In this document: piece after piece, positions 17,039 to 25,906 of the stretch
Numbering within the stretch: the first letter of the stretch is position 1
How the letters are laid out: each line of letters opens with the position of its first letter
Position numbers and translations under genes: made by a program
Assembly (NCBI GenBank): GCA_002694885.1
Contig: NZNM01000132.1
Span: 84,561-148,560, forward strand
DNA length: 64,000 bases
Reading direction: 5' to 3'
From: Opitutaceae bacterium
Lineage (GTDB): Bacteria > Verrucomicrobiota > Verrucomicrobiia > Opitutales > Opitutaceae
The notes under the pieces: model-generated
Databases searched by the model: none
Seen by the model: the letters and a program-made list of their open reading frames with translations, nothing else
What the model was told of the DNA's origin: nothing

Positions 17039-17338
17039 CTAGGTTGTTTCTTGCGGGCGATCGCTATGTCCGAGATCGCGTCCAGGGTCGATACGATCGC
17101 GAATGAGCTGCTTGATTTCTTTCGCTTCGGGAAACCGACCCGAGTCCTTTCTCGAGAAAATCAGCTCTTCATTGAGACGAATTTCCATTATCCCGCCGCA
17201 ACCTGGCTGTAAGGCCACTTCGCCGATGTCATCTGCGAAAGTGGTCAAAATTTCTTGGGCCAGCCAAGCGGCTCTCATCATCCATCGGCACTGACGGCAA
17301 TAGAGGATCGAAACTCTGGGCGTTTTCAGATCAGTCAT
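17039..17338 (-). CDS. SelT/SelW/SelH-family (Rdx) selenoprotein homologue, Cys form
   Basis: About 99 residues from ATG 17338; an ATG at 17362 would add 8 residues. VSILYCRQCRWMMRAAWLAQEIL carries the Rdx CxxC motif, where selenoproteins have CxxU. VALQPGCGGIMEIRLN and RFPEAKEIKQLIRD follow the family pattern of a thioredoxin-like fold. The role is thought to be redox. It converges on the Spx-like gene with 5 bases between stops, and a possible 43-residue gene lies just upstream. Confidence 0.85.
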   Translation of the reverse strand: MTDLKTPRVSILYCRQCRWMMRAAWLAQEILTTFADDIGEVALQPGCGGIMEIRLNEELIFSRKDSGRFPEAKEIKQLIRDRIDPGRDLGHSDRPQETT

Positions 17339-17395
17339 GATGGAGCCATTCAAGGCGCCCATCGTAAGACTTCAAAGCGAAAGCGTTGCCGTCGT

Positions 17396-17527
17396 TTAGT
17401 TGAGCTCGGCTTGCTCGATTAGATTCTTTACGCGAGATTCGGGTTGGCGGGCCAGAGTGTTGGCATGCTTGGTAACGATGTTCAACGCAGCGATCCGATA
17501 CGCTTCGCCCAAAGTTGGGAAATTCAT
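17396..17527 (-). CDS. Possible 43-residue protein upstream of the SelW-like gene
   Basis: ATG at 17527, TAA at 17396-17398. The product begins MNFPTLGEAYRIAALNIV and ends in an amphipathic RVKNLIEQAELN helix. GGAG lies 6 bases before the ATG, a better ribosome site than most genes here have. It is on the same strand as the SelW-like gene, 57 bases upstream. A longer overlapping frame in another phase (17331-17711) looks random. No family recognised. It is supported by ribosome site and composition only. Confidence 0.42.
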   Translation of the reverse strand: MNFPTLGEAYRIAALNIVTKHANTLARQPESRVKNLIEQAELN

Positions 17528-17559
17528 TACGTTCTCCAGGAATACACGCACGTCGTTGT

Positions 17560-17886
17560 TCGGAAGTCGAGAATCTACCCTTTCTCAATGACTGGGAGTT
17601 TTGGGAAACGGTCAATAGATTGACGGTAGGCGAGACTCCTTTGGTTTCAAGTAGTGCTCCTGAAGGCTTTCTTCGACCGCCTAGCGCGATGGCTGACCAG
17701 CATTTCCACAACCAAGAATTGTCACTGACCGACTATGGGTGGAAAGTTTTAAGTGAAGGTAGTCACTATGGAGCTGGGGATTATCAGAGCAGGTGGATTG
17801 GTGGCGTAGAAGTTTCGAAGGCTTCACTGTTGTGTTGGGACTACTCGAGGAGTTGCATAGAAGTTTGGTCAGAGGCTAATTCCTAG
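17560..17886 (+). pseudogene. 5'-truncated remnant resembling the C-terminal part of DUF1835-type proteins
   Basis: The frame reads ENLPFLNDWEFWETVNRL, then HNQELSLTDYGWKVLSEG and SRWIGGVEV, ending at TAG 17886. As I recall them, DUF1835-type proteins end with an LTxxGxxVLxG...RWxGGV pattern of this order and spacing. The N-terminal part is absent: upstream DNA encodes genes on the other strand, and the nearest in-frame start (17515) adds only unrelated residues. I therefore read it as a truncated relic rather than an intact 123-residue gene. The family link is from memory. Confidence 0.38.
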
Positions 17887-17998
17887 GCGCGGGAATAGTG
17901 TGGTAAAGCTTGAGGAGATTTTGATTTGAGCGCGCGGACTACTCAATCTGTTTGTTTTCGATTGGTTCCGCGTCTAAAGTATGCTTTCTGCCTGTTCT

Positions 17999-20863
17999 AT
18001 GCAAAGATTCGCTGTAGGCCAACGCTACTTTAGCGAGCCAGAACCCGAATTGGGCTTAGGATCGGTGGTGGACGTAGGAGCTTTCCAAGTTGAAATCGAC
18101 TTCTCAAAATCCGGAGAAGTTCGACGTTATGCTTCGGATACAAGCGTGCTAAAACGAGTTTCCGTAAGCAAGGGAGAGACCGTTGAGACATCTGATGGTC
18201 GCTCGATTCGCGTAGATGCAATCGTCGATGAGGATTTGCTGTATAGATATATCGGTGACGGAGGATCCGCGAGGGAAGATGAGCTTGCCTGGGTGGATTC
18301 GTTTGGATTGCCCCAAGATCGTATCCTAAATGGAAATGCTGGATCGAGCTCGGAGTTCGACCTCAGGTATAGGACGCTCGCTATGAGAAATGAACTTAGA
18401 CGATCGCCCCTCAGAGGTTTCATGGGTGGGCGGGTAGATCTCCTTCCCCATCAGATTTATATCTTGCACGAGTTTTCGTCTCGGCAGATCCCTCGGGTAT
18501 TGCTCTCGGATGAGGTGGGATTGGGTAAGACGATCGAAGCCTGTTTAATTATCCAGCGGATGCGAGCGATTGGTAGAGCTGAGCGAGTTTTGATACTCGT
18601 ACCCGAATCGCTGGTTCACCAATGGTTTGTCGAGCTGTTGAGGCGCTTCAATTTGTGGTTCAATATATATGACGAGGAACGCTGCCGAGCGGTTGAGAGT
18701 GGAGACGGGGAAGAGAATCCATTTCTTGATGAGCAGCTCATCCTCTGCTCGATTGACTATTTATCCGACAACGATAACCGCAGCGACCAGGCAACGGATG
18801 CAGGTTGGGACATAGTAGTGGTTGACGAAGCTCACCATCTAGAGTGGACTCCAGAGCGTTCGAATCTGCAATACGACTTGGTGTCTAATTTGAGTCGCGT
18901 TAGCCCGGGCCTGTTGCTGCTGACTGCGACGCCAACGCAGCTCGGTGTGGCAGGGCATTTCGCACGATTGCGATTGCTAGACCCAGATCGCTATAGCGAT
19001 CTCGAGGCGTTTAGCCAGGAAGCCGAGGATTTCGAATCCATAGCCAGCATAGCGGAACGCATCGTTGAGGGAAGGGAACTCTCAAGCGATGATCGAAGGC
19101 AACTGAAACGGATATTCAATAAGGATCTCGAAGGCCTGGAAACGAAGCTGGCTAATTTCGAATCTGGTTTAAAGGGAGCCAAAGAGACGCTTTTGCGGGC
19201 TTTACTTGATGAACATGGAACTGGGCGAGTTGTATTCAGAAATACTCGGCTCAATATGAAGGGCTTCCCGAAAAGGAAGTATTGTCCGGCGCCCCTAGAT
19301 GGCGGTGAGACCAGAAAGGGGCAGATTAGTCGGCTGTTGAAAGAGTTTCTAGTCGAGTGCGGCAAAGCTGAGGGCGGCATACGCTATGGCTTTTCGGACG
19401 ATTGCCGACTGGATTGGCTGGTAGCTTTTCTGAAAGCCAAACGGGAAGCGAAAGCGCTATTGATCTGCAAGTCGCAGCAGAAAGCCATAGCGCTCGATGC
19501 GGCATTGAAGAAAGTATTGAATATAAAGGCGGCTCTGTTCCACGAAGGGCTACCACTGGTCCAACGGGACCGGAATGCGGCTTGGTTTGCTGAGGAAGAA
19601 GGGGCCCGCTTGCTAATCTGTTCCGAAATCGGAAGTGAAGGGCGAAATTTTCAGTTCGCTCACCACCTAGTTCTTTTTGACTTGCCCATCAATCCTGGCT
19701 TGCTCGAGCAAAGAATTGGTCGACTCGACCGTATTGGGCAAACGGCTACAATTCAGATCCATGTACCTTACCTGGTAGGGAGTCCGCAAGAATTCTTGGC
19801 GGATTGGTATCATCAAGGATTGGATGCATTCGAAAGCTGCGCGCATGGAGTGGCTGAGTATCGAAAAGCTTTCGAAAAGAAGGCTCTCAAGGGAGCTGTA
19901 GCGTATGGGACGCAAAAAGAATCTCCTGGGAGAGGAGAACTAGAGAAACTTATTGAGGAAACACTGGTTTTCAGAGAATCGCTGAATGAGAAGCTGCGTC
20001 GTGGAAGGGATCGCTTGCTAGAATTGAATTCGTTTGACCCTGCGATTGCCGAGAAAGTAATTGAGGCGATTCGGGAATCGGAATCGGACAACCGAGCCAG
20101 AGAACTACTCGGGGAGGTAATGGATCTCTTTGGGGTGAGAATTGAGGAGCATGAAGGTGGAGATGTTTTCCTCAATTCTCGACATGCCTACGTAGACTCG
20201 TATCCACAAATCCCTGAAGAAGGATTGCTTGCCACGTTCGAGCGAACTCGAGCGATCGCCCGCGAAGATATTCGATTCGTATCCAAAGACCATCCACTCT
20301 TTGACGAATCAATGGAATTGCTTATAAACTCGGAAAAAGGAGTTGCCAGTTTCGCGCTTCTCGAGTCGGAGGAGTCGAATCTGTTTCTAGATGCGGTGTT
20401 CGTGCTTGAGGCGGTCGCAGATTCCAAATTGCATGTAGAACGGTTCATTGCTACGACTCCGCTACGCGTACTCGTTGACGCTAGCGGCCGAGACTTGGGA
20501 ACCCATCGAGAAACCGAGATTGTCGAATCAGAACTACGGAATGGATCGATTAATCGCTTCCTTGAAGATACGGGTTTCTCGAAGGAGCTCCTGACAACTC
20601 TTCTCGACTCTGCTGAAGCGATGGCAGAGAAGGATGCGAATCAATTGAAAAAGGAGGCCAGATCCAGAATGAGGCGAGCTCTAGGTGGAGAGCTGGAACG
20701 GCTGATTGATCTAAAACGGATCAATCCAAATGTCTTGCCGGAGGAAATCGAACTGGCCAAGGAAGAGATTAACGGCATCGATGCCGCAATAAGCTCAGCC
20801 CGATTGCGTTTGGATTCTTTAAGACTGATTGTCCAAGGCGAAGTAGATCCGTGGGAAGTCTAG
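17999..20863 (+). CDS. rapA: RapA-like SNF2 ATPase, RNA polymerase recycling factor
   Basis: About 954 residues, close to E. coli RapA (968). From ATG 17999 it begins MQRFAVGQRYFSEPEPELGLG, matching the RapA N-terminus (GQRW..D.E.ELGLG); the ATG at 17981 adds six unlikely residues. Numbered from ATG 17999, SNF2 motif I DEVGLGKT is near 171-178. The DEAHH box, LLTATPTQ and the C-terminal helicase block SEIGSEGRNFQFAHHLVLFD...RIGRLDRIGQ follow. RapA binds RNA polymerase and helps release it after termination or under salt stress. It stands alone, with about 95 bases of leader. Confidence 0.93.
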   Translation: MQRFAVGQRYFSEPEPELGLGSVVDVGAFQVEIDFSKSGEVRRYASDTSVLKRVSVSKGETVETSDGRSIRVDAIVDEDLLYRYIGDGGSAREDELAWVDSFGLPQDRILNGNAGSSSEFDLRYRTLAMRNELRRSPLRGFMGGRVDLLPHQIYILHEFSSRQIPRVLLSDEVGLGKTIEACLIIQRMRAIGRAERVLILVPESLVHQWFVELLRRFNLWFNIYDEERCRAVESGDGEENPFLDEQLILCSIDYLSDNDNRSDQATDAGWDIVVVDEAHHLEWTPERSNLQYDLVSNLSRVSPGLLLLTATPTQLGVAGHFARLRLLDPDRYSDLEAFSQEAEDFESIASIAERIVEGRELSSDDRRQLKRIFNKDLEGLETKLANFESGLKGAKETLLRALLDEHGTGRVVFRNTRLNMKGFPKRKYCPAPLDGGETRKGQISRLLKEFLVECGKAEGGIRYGFSDDCRLDWLVAFLKAKREAKALLICKSQQKAIALDAALKKVLNIKAALFHEGLPLVQRDRNAAWFAEEEGARLLICSEIGSEGRNFQFAHHLVLFDLPINPGLLEQRIGRLDRIGQTATIQIHVPYLVGSPQEFLADWYHQGLDAFESCAHGVAEYRKAFEKKALKGAVAYGTQKESPGRGELEKLIEETLVFRESLNEKLRRGRDRLLELNSFDPAIAEKVIEAIRESESDNRARELLGEVMDLFGVRIEEHEGGDVFLNSRHAYVDSYPQIPEEGLLATFERTRAIAREDIRFVSKDHPLFDESMELLINSEKGVASFALLESEESNLFLDAVFVLEAVADSKLHVERFIATTPLRVLVDASGRDLGTHRETEIVESELRNGSINRFLEDTGFSKELLTTLLDSAEAMAEKDANQLKKEARSRMRRALGGELERLIDLKRINPNVLPEEIELAKEEINGIDAAISSARLRLDSLRLIVQGEVDPWEV

Positions 20864-21061
20864 CGTTCTATCCGAGGGCCTAGTTCGGTGCTCATTGGAA
20901 GATTGCTTAGCCGGCTAGGAGCCTAACCTTCATATAATTGGCCGAAAATACCTGTTTTTGAGTAGTTTAATCTATTGTCGATTCGCTAAGGATCCTTAGT
21001 GTGCAGGGGTGGCTTTTTCGGATGCGATTCCCGTGAACCGGCCCTCAGCTAGGGGCGAGGA

Positions 21062-21259
21062 ATGCCAGGCGCTGAACGAATGCCTGTTGAGGACGGTTAC
21101 GGAGAGCCAATTCAGAAAGTTGACGTATCTTCAGAGACTTTGGAGCGAAGCGCTAGGGCGAAACTGAAAAACGCCCTGCGACAAAAGCTTGGATATAATG
21201 TCCAGGGAAAGCTGAGCTCCACCGAAAGGCTGGGACAGCATCTTTCTGCGAAAGTATAG
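21062..21259 (+). CDS. Small basic protein of unknown function
   Basis: 65 residues. The second half (SARAKLKNALRQKLGYNVQG) is a basic amphipathic helix; the first half is acidic. GGGGCGAGGA runs directly up to the ATG and can serve as a ribosome site. The gene ends 19 bases from the convergent glmS stop. The 198 bases before it, back to the rapA stop, hold no recognised feature. No family recognised; it may be spurious. Confidence 0.35.
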   Translation: MPGAERMPVEDGYGEPIQKVDVSSETLERSARAKLKNALRQKLGYNVQGKLSSTERLGQHLSAKV

Positions 21260-21278
21260 TGGAATGGTATCAGCTTGC

Positions 21279-23126
21279 TTATTCGACGGTGACCGATTTG
21301 GCCAAGTTGCGCGGCTTATCTACGTCGCATCCCCGTAGATTCGCTATGTGGTAGCTAAGAAGCTGCATGGGAATGCTCGCAAGTACCGGCAAGATGGCTC
21401 GGTGGCAATTCGGTATAAGTATCTGGTCATCGACCAGGTCCTCGGGAAGCGGATTGCTCTCATTGGCAACAGCGATAACCGGGGCGCCTCGAGCTTTGAC
21501 CTCCTGAATATTGGATACGAGCTTGCCATGAATATCAGGCTGGGTTGCTAGAACGATGGCTGGACATTCCCCGCTGATTAAAGCAATGGGTCCATGCTTC
21601 ATTTCGGCTGCCGGATAGCCCTCAGCATGGATATAGGAAATCTCTTTGAGTTTCAGCGCTCCTTCTAAGGCGATTGGAAACATGTCCTGACGACCTAGGA
21701 ATAGGCAATCGGTCATATCCTTGTATTTTTTGGATACTTCCAAAATCTGATCATTCAGTTTGACGGTTTCCGCTACCAAAGCGGGCGCTTGCTTGAGGGC
21801 TTTGACGTAGTCGAGCCCTTCTTGAAAGGACATGTCGCGGAGCCGGCCGAGATAGAGAGCCAGCATGGACAAAATATGCAGCTGAGAAGTGAAGGCTTTT
21901 GTCGAGGCGACGCCGATTTCCGGACCGGCATGTTGATAGATACCGCCGTCAGATTCGCGGGCGATCGTCGAGCCGACGCTATTGTTTATTGCCAGCGTCT
22001 TGTATCCTTTTCGTTTGGATTCACGCAGGGCGGCTAGCGTGTCAATCGTTTCCCCGGATTGGCTGATCACCATGACTAGCGTATTCTTGTCAAGCGGCGC
22101 GTTTCGGTAGCGAAATTCCGATGCGTACTCGACCTCGACGGGAATACGGGCGAATCGTTCGATGAGATATTCGCCGACTAGGCAAGCATGCCAGGCCGTA
22201 CCGCAGGCGCAGAGCAATATGCGATCGATTTGCCTGAGTTCCTGGGCGCTGACGTTAAGACCTCCAAACTTGGCGGTGCTTTGATCATCGGAGAAACGTC
22301 CTCGCATCGCGTTTTCCAAGGCCTTTGGCTGATCGAAGATCTCTTTCAGCATGTAGTTCCGGAAGTCTCCCAACTCGCTTTCGGCGATTTCCCAGTCGAT
22401 CTTTTTAACCTCCGGAGTGAGGGCCTGCTCGTCCGAAGTGATCAGATTAAGTTCCCCGTCTTTGAGGCTAACGATTTCCCCGTCGTTCAGGTAGACGACA
22501 TTGGAAGTTCGGCTGATGATTGCCGATACATCGCTGGCCAGTAGGTACTCGTCGGCCCCAATGCCGACAATTAAAGGCGAACCCTTGCGAGCCCCAACCA
22601 GTTCATTCGGCTGTTCCACGCACATCACAGCGATCCCATAGGTTCCCTCGATGTGGCTTAGCGTCTTGCGGACGCTGTTCAAAAACCGGTTGTCCGAATC
22701 GGCGTCCTCTTTGGCATAGTGATAGGCGATCAGATTGCAGAGAGCTTCGGAGTCAGTTTCAGAATAGAAAGTGTACCCTTCACCCTCTAAAAACTTTCGA
22801 ATCGACAGGTAGTTTTCGATTACGCCGTTGTGAACCATGGCGATTTTACCGTCACTGCTCACATGAGGGTGGGCGTTTTCCTCGGTAACGGCCCCGTGCG
22901 TGGCCCAGCGAGTGTGGCTGATTCCAAGTTGCCCAGATAGCCCATTGCCGGATACGTTTTTAGCCAGATCAGTGACCCGGCCTTTGTGCTTTTTCAGCTT
23001 TAGCGCCTCGTCAGCCAGGACGGCTACTCCAGCCGAATCGTAGCCCCGATATTCGAGCCGTTTGAGCCCTTCGAGCAAGATGGGAGATGCCTCCCGCGTT
23101 CCAATATAACCGACGATTCCGCACAT
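21279..23126 (-). CDS. glmS: Glutamine--fructose-6-phosphate aminotransferase (isomerizing)
   Basis: 615 residues, family length about 610. MCGIVGYIG puts the catalytic Cys at position 2 of the class II glutaminase domain (1-240), with HTRWATHG and HNGVIEN. Two SIS sugar-isomerase domains follow, with SQSGETIDTL (sugar phosphate binding), STKAFTSQL and LKEISYIHAEGYPAAEMKHG, and the C-terminal DVDKPRNLAKSVTVE is complete. GlmS makes glucosamine-6-phosphate for peptidoglycan and LPS. It is monocistronic. No glmS-ribozyme core was recognised in its leader. Confidence 0.98.
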   Translation of the reverse strand: MCGIVGYIGTREASPILLEGLKRLEYRGYDSAGVAVLADEALKLKKHKGRVTDLAKNVSGNGLSGQLGISHTRWATHGAVTEENAHPHVSSDGKIAMVHNGVIENYLSIRKFLEGEGYTFYSETDSEALCNLIAYHYAKEDADSDNRFLNSVRKTLSHIEGTYGIAVMCVEQPNELVGARKGSPLIVGIGADEYLLASDVSAIISRTSNVVYLNDGEIVSLKDGELNLITSDEQALTPEVKKIDWEIAESELGDFRNYMLKEIFDQPKALENAMRGRFSDDQSTAKFGGLNVSAQELRQIDRILLCACGTAWHACLVGEYLIERFARIPVEVEYASEFRYRNAPLDKNTLVMVISQSGETIDTLAALRESKRKGYKTLAINNSVGSTIARESDGGIYQHAGPEIGVASTKAFTSQLHILSMLALYLGRLRDMSFQEGLDYVKALKQAPALVAETVKLNDQILEVSKKYKDMTDCLFLGRQDMFPIALEGALKLKEISYIHAEGYPAAEMKHGPIALISGECPAIVLATQPDIHGKLVSNIQEVKARGAPVIAVANESNPLPEDLVDDQILIPNCHRAILPVLASIPMQLLSYHIANLRGCDVDKPRNLAKSVTVE

Positions 23127-23279
23127 GATGAGAGGTGGATTTGATTTGAGTGGATACCTCTTTGGTTTTTTGGCTTCTGGAGACGAAGATTGTTTTCTAT
23201 TGGTGTTGGTGAAAAGGCCGCTTTTCTCTCAGAGTCGTTTTCTTAAAGTATTTAAATCCCCAATCGGACATAACCTGCG

Positions 23280-24509
23280 ATTATTAATCTAAATTCGCTT
23301 CTATATTCACTCGGATTATCGGGACTCTTTTCTTCTCGAATTTTCCTGCCCGCCTTTGTTACCGCCTTTTTTCTGAAGTATGGCCATTCGTGGCCCTTTT
23401 TGAACAACATTGAACTGCTCGCGAATTTAGCGGAAAAGGCGAACAATCATCCGACCTGGTTCACGAGTGGCTGGGTGATCACAGCGCTAGGGGTATTGTC
23501 TCTACTCGAGTTCGCGGCTGACAAGTCGCCCGAAGCCCGGGAGCTTATGGATGACTTTTCGGTCTATGCGAAAACCAGTCTTTCTGGACTGACGACGTTG
23601 GGTGTCATGAATACGGCGGATGCCGAGTTCGCTGGAGATGTGCTGCAACAGGCGGGAATCATCGAGCTGATTCCCGCCATCGTTTCCGCGGGAGCCACCT
23701 ATTTTGGAGCCACGGTAAGAGGCGGAGTATAGGGAGTTCTCACCGATGCAGATCCAGATGGCACGGTAAAGATTCGCGGATTTATCAGCTGGGTTGAGGA
23801 CTTTTTAGCAGTCGTCGGAGTTTGGTATCTCCTGTATGCGCCGGCCTTCGCCTTAATCGTGATCCTCGCCTTTTTCGGATCGCTATAACTTATTCGCAAG
23901 TACCACGAAGGGAAATTGGAGGATCTCAAGACGCCCTGTGAAAATTGTGGCGAACGCATTCATTCATTTGCGACGGCTTGCCACCATTGCGGAGCTAAAC
24001 GGGAACATCCGAACTTTATAGGGTTTTTAGGCGGCGTCAAAGATGAGAAGGCGGCATCGGTTGAAGATCAGAAACTGCGACTCATGCGACTCAAGCGCTC
24101 GCCGTTGTCGGGCGAGCGATTCGAAGGAAAAGGGGTCGAGCAACAATGCGAAGAGAATGGAACAACCGCGTTTGCCGACAAGGCTTTGACTCAAGCCTAC
24201 ATAGGTTCAGTAGGAGCTAAACTCCCTAAGGTGCTCTTGGTGAGCGCTATACTGGGAATCGTACCCGTGCTGGGATTGATCGCAGGGGTCATTTACTACC
24301 GATTGCGTTTAGTAGCCCCTTTCCGAAGATATCTGACGTTCGGACAGAGCTTTGTGACCATATGGCTGCTCCGAATCATACTGGTAGTCTTGGCGATTCT
24401 CCAAGTGTCTTTCGGCGGTATCGTGGCTGTTCCATTGATGGCCCTGCTGAATTTCCTATTCTACCGATCAGCTTTCAATAAAGCGCTCTCCAAGGCGAAT
24501 TTGCTTTAG
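23280..24509 (+). pseudogene. DUF4126-type membrane protein with zinc ribbon, interrupted by two in-frame stops
   Basis: One reading frame runs from about 23280 to 24509 with no frameshift but with TAG at 23730-23732 and TAA at 23886-23888. N-terminal pieces (LSGLFSSRIFLPAFVTAFFL, TSGWVITALGVLSLLEFAAD) resemble DUF4126 membrane proteins. Between the stops lies SWVEDFLAVVGVWYLLYAP. After the second stop comes a zinc ribbon CENC...CHHC and two or three further helices. The frame before residue F-L-N at 23400 is clearly coding-like yet offers only ATT/ATA-type starts, so the initiator may also be lost. The pieces could be translated separately from TTG 23400 and TTG 23916, but a decaying gene is simplest. 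Confidence 0.7.
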
Positions 24510-24513
24510 AATG

Positions 24514-24541
24514 AAAAAACGGCGCCTTTTCTTTGGCGCCG
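24514..24541 (-). terminator. Intrinsic terminator for the minus-strand small membrane protein
   Basis: Read on the minus strand, CGGCGCC-AAAGAAAA-GGCGCCG is followed at once by six T residues, a classic Rho-independent terminator with a 7-bp GC stem. It lies 157 bases after the stop of the gene at 24698-24862, with further GC-rich inverted repeats between. Its orientation independently supports a minus-strand transcript here. Confidence 0.8.
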
Positions 24542-24697
24542 CGGGATTTACGCGACGGCCGCCCTCGGTGGGCGACCGCCGGTTAGTTTTCTTATTTAGT
24601 TATGTTTCGCTCCCATCGTTGGATTCCAAGCGTTGACCGAGGTCAAGTGAGCTAAACTCGATTAGAAACGAGGATGGGTTCCTCGCTTGAAGCTCGA

Positions 24698-24862
24698 TTA
24701 AGCTCGCTGCTTGAGATCCATAGCTCCCAGGCCAATTAGGGCAGCGGTTACTGCTAGGCCCGCCACGAGATCTCCGGATGGACCGACGAGGCCCAGGAAT
24801 CCGAATGGCACGAGAGCCAGGATGATGGATGCGATCAGGTTGCTTTTCGTTTGTGTGTTCAT
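24698..24862 (-). CDS. 54-residue two-helix membrane protein
   Basis: ATG at 24862, TAA at 24698-24700. The product starts MNTQTKSNLIASIILALVPF. Two hydrophobic helices (about 8-26 and 31-47) flank a short GPSGD turn, and the tail is DLKQRA. It is divergent from the LysR gene across 94 bases containing a perfect palindrome, and its transcript would end at the intrinsic terminator at 24514-24541. No strong Shine-Dalgarno. Function unknown; the layout suggests it is the target of the LysR protein. Confidence 0.65.
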   Translation of the reverse strand: MNTQTKSNLIASIILALVPFGFLGLVGPSGDLVAGLAVTAALIGLGAMDLKQRA

Positions 24863-24920
24863 TTTTGCGGTCAGTTTTGGCTGACGCTAGGGATTATCGC
24901 GCATTTTAGTTATAACTTGA

Positions 24921-24937
24921 AATACTTATTAAGTATT
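24921..24937. promoter_or_regulatory. LysR-type operator palindrome
   Basis: AATACTTATTAAGTATT is a perfect 17-bp palindrome (8+1+8) with the T-N11-A core of LysR-family boxes. It lies 19 bases before the LysR ATG at 24957 and 58 bases before the divergent ATG at 24862, the usual place for an autoregulatory site. Binding by the adjacent regulator is inferred. Confidence 0.7.
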
Positions 24938-24956
24938 AAAACAATAGTTTAAACCT

Positions 24957-25862
24957 ATGGAAATGCATCAGCTCAGGTATTTCTTGGCTGTAGTGGCCGA
25001 GAAGAATTTCACTCGGGCGGCGGAACGCTGCCACGTGTCGCAGCCGTCGTTAAGCGCCCAGATCATTAAACTAGAAGATGAACTGGGAGATCGGCTGTTC
25101 AATCGATTGGGCCGGCGCATAGAGTTGACCATGGCGGGATCCTATTTCGAGAAGCGGGCTCGGAATATTCTGATGGAGGCCGACAATGCTTTAAGGGAGA
25201 TTCAGGAAGGGACGGGAGACCCGAAAGGAACTCTCCAAATTGGAGTAACTCCTTCAGTATCACCCAAACTTTTGTCTCCCGTTCTGAGGACCTGTAGGGA
25301 TCGTTATCCCAATTTGAAGATTCAGGTGAATGAAAACCTTCGCCGGTCTTTGCTAGAGAATCTGATCGATGGCGATCTCGAAGTAGTCATCTCTTCTTAT
25401 TCCGGAAAATCGGCAAACGTATTTGCAGAACCAATACTCCAAGAATCGCTAAATTTGGTAGTCCCGTCAGGCCACCCTTTAGCCATGGAGGAGGTCATCG
25501 ATCTTAAGGAGCTGAAAAATGAACGGCTGATACTAATTGGAGAGTCGTCGACTTTGGGGGAGAAAGTGATCGAATTCTTCGAGCTCAATGATTTCGAGCC
25601 GGACATTGCCGGGTTGTGTTCCCAAGTACATACGGCCAAGTCTCTCGTGAACTGCGGTCTGGGGTTAGCCATTTTGCCAGAAACGGCTCGAGAAGATGTA
25701 TCGCCCTACGACGTTGTATTCAAACCGTTGGCCTCAGCCAAGATGTCGAGATTGCTATTCGCTTTGACGCATGAGCGGCGCTATCTCTCTTCTGGGGCTA
25801 ACCTGTTTTTGGAAACGGTTCGCGAGTTTGTCGATACGAGAAAATCGCCAAACCGCGAGTAG
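24957..25862 (+). CDS. LysR-family transcriptional regulator
   Basis: 301 residues. MEMHQLRYFLAVVAEKNFTRAAERCHVSQPSLSAQIIKLE is the winged helix-turn-helix. The effector domain (about 90-295) begins GTLQIGVTPSVSPKLLSPVL and includes GLGLAILPE. Overall it looks like the OxyR/CynR side of the family, but the OxyR peroxidatic cysteine context (GHCLRDQ) is replaced by GHPLAMEE, so it should not sense peroxide in that way. It is divergent from the 54-residue membrane protein. Ligand unknown. Confidence 0.92.
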   Translation: MEMHQLRYFLAVVAEKNFTRAAERCHVSQPSLSAQIIKLEDELGDRLFNRLGRRIELTMAGSYFEKRARNILMEADNALREIQEGTGDPKGTLQIGVTPSVSPKLLSPVLRTCRDRYPNLKIQVNENLRRSLLENLIDGDLEVVISSYSGKSANVFAEPILQESLNLVVPSGHPLAMEEVIDLKELKNERLILIGESSTLGEKVIEFFELNDFEPDIAGLCSQVHTAKSLVNCGLGLAILPETAREDVSPYDVVFKPLASAKMSRLLFALTHERRYLSSGANLFLETVREFVDTRKSPNRE

Positions 25863-25906
25863 CGCGGATTGGCGATTCCAAATTTGAAGCGAGTGACGGT
25901 GATTCG

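Noticed and set aside
17331..17711. Minus-strand frame of 126 codons
   Set aside because: Its composition looks random, and the 43-codon frame in another phase has a ribosome site and better character.
23127..23279. glmS ribozyme in the leader of glmS
   Set aside because: None of the ribozyme core sequence was recognised, and the element is largely confined to Gram-positive groups.
24957..25862. Calling the LysR protein OxyR
   Set aside because: The peroxidatic cysteine region of OxyR (GHCLRDQ) is replaced by GHPLAMEE, and no peroxide-defence gene is adjacent.
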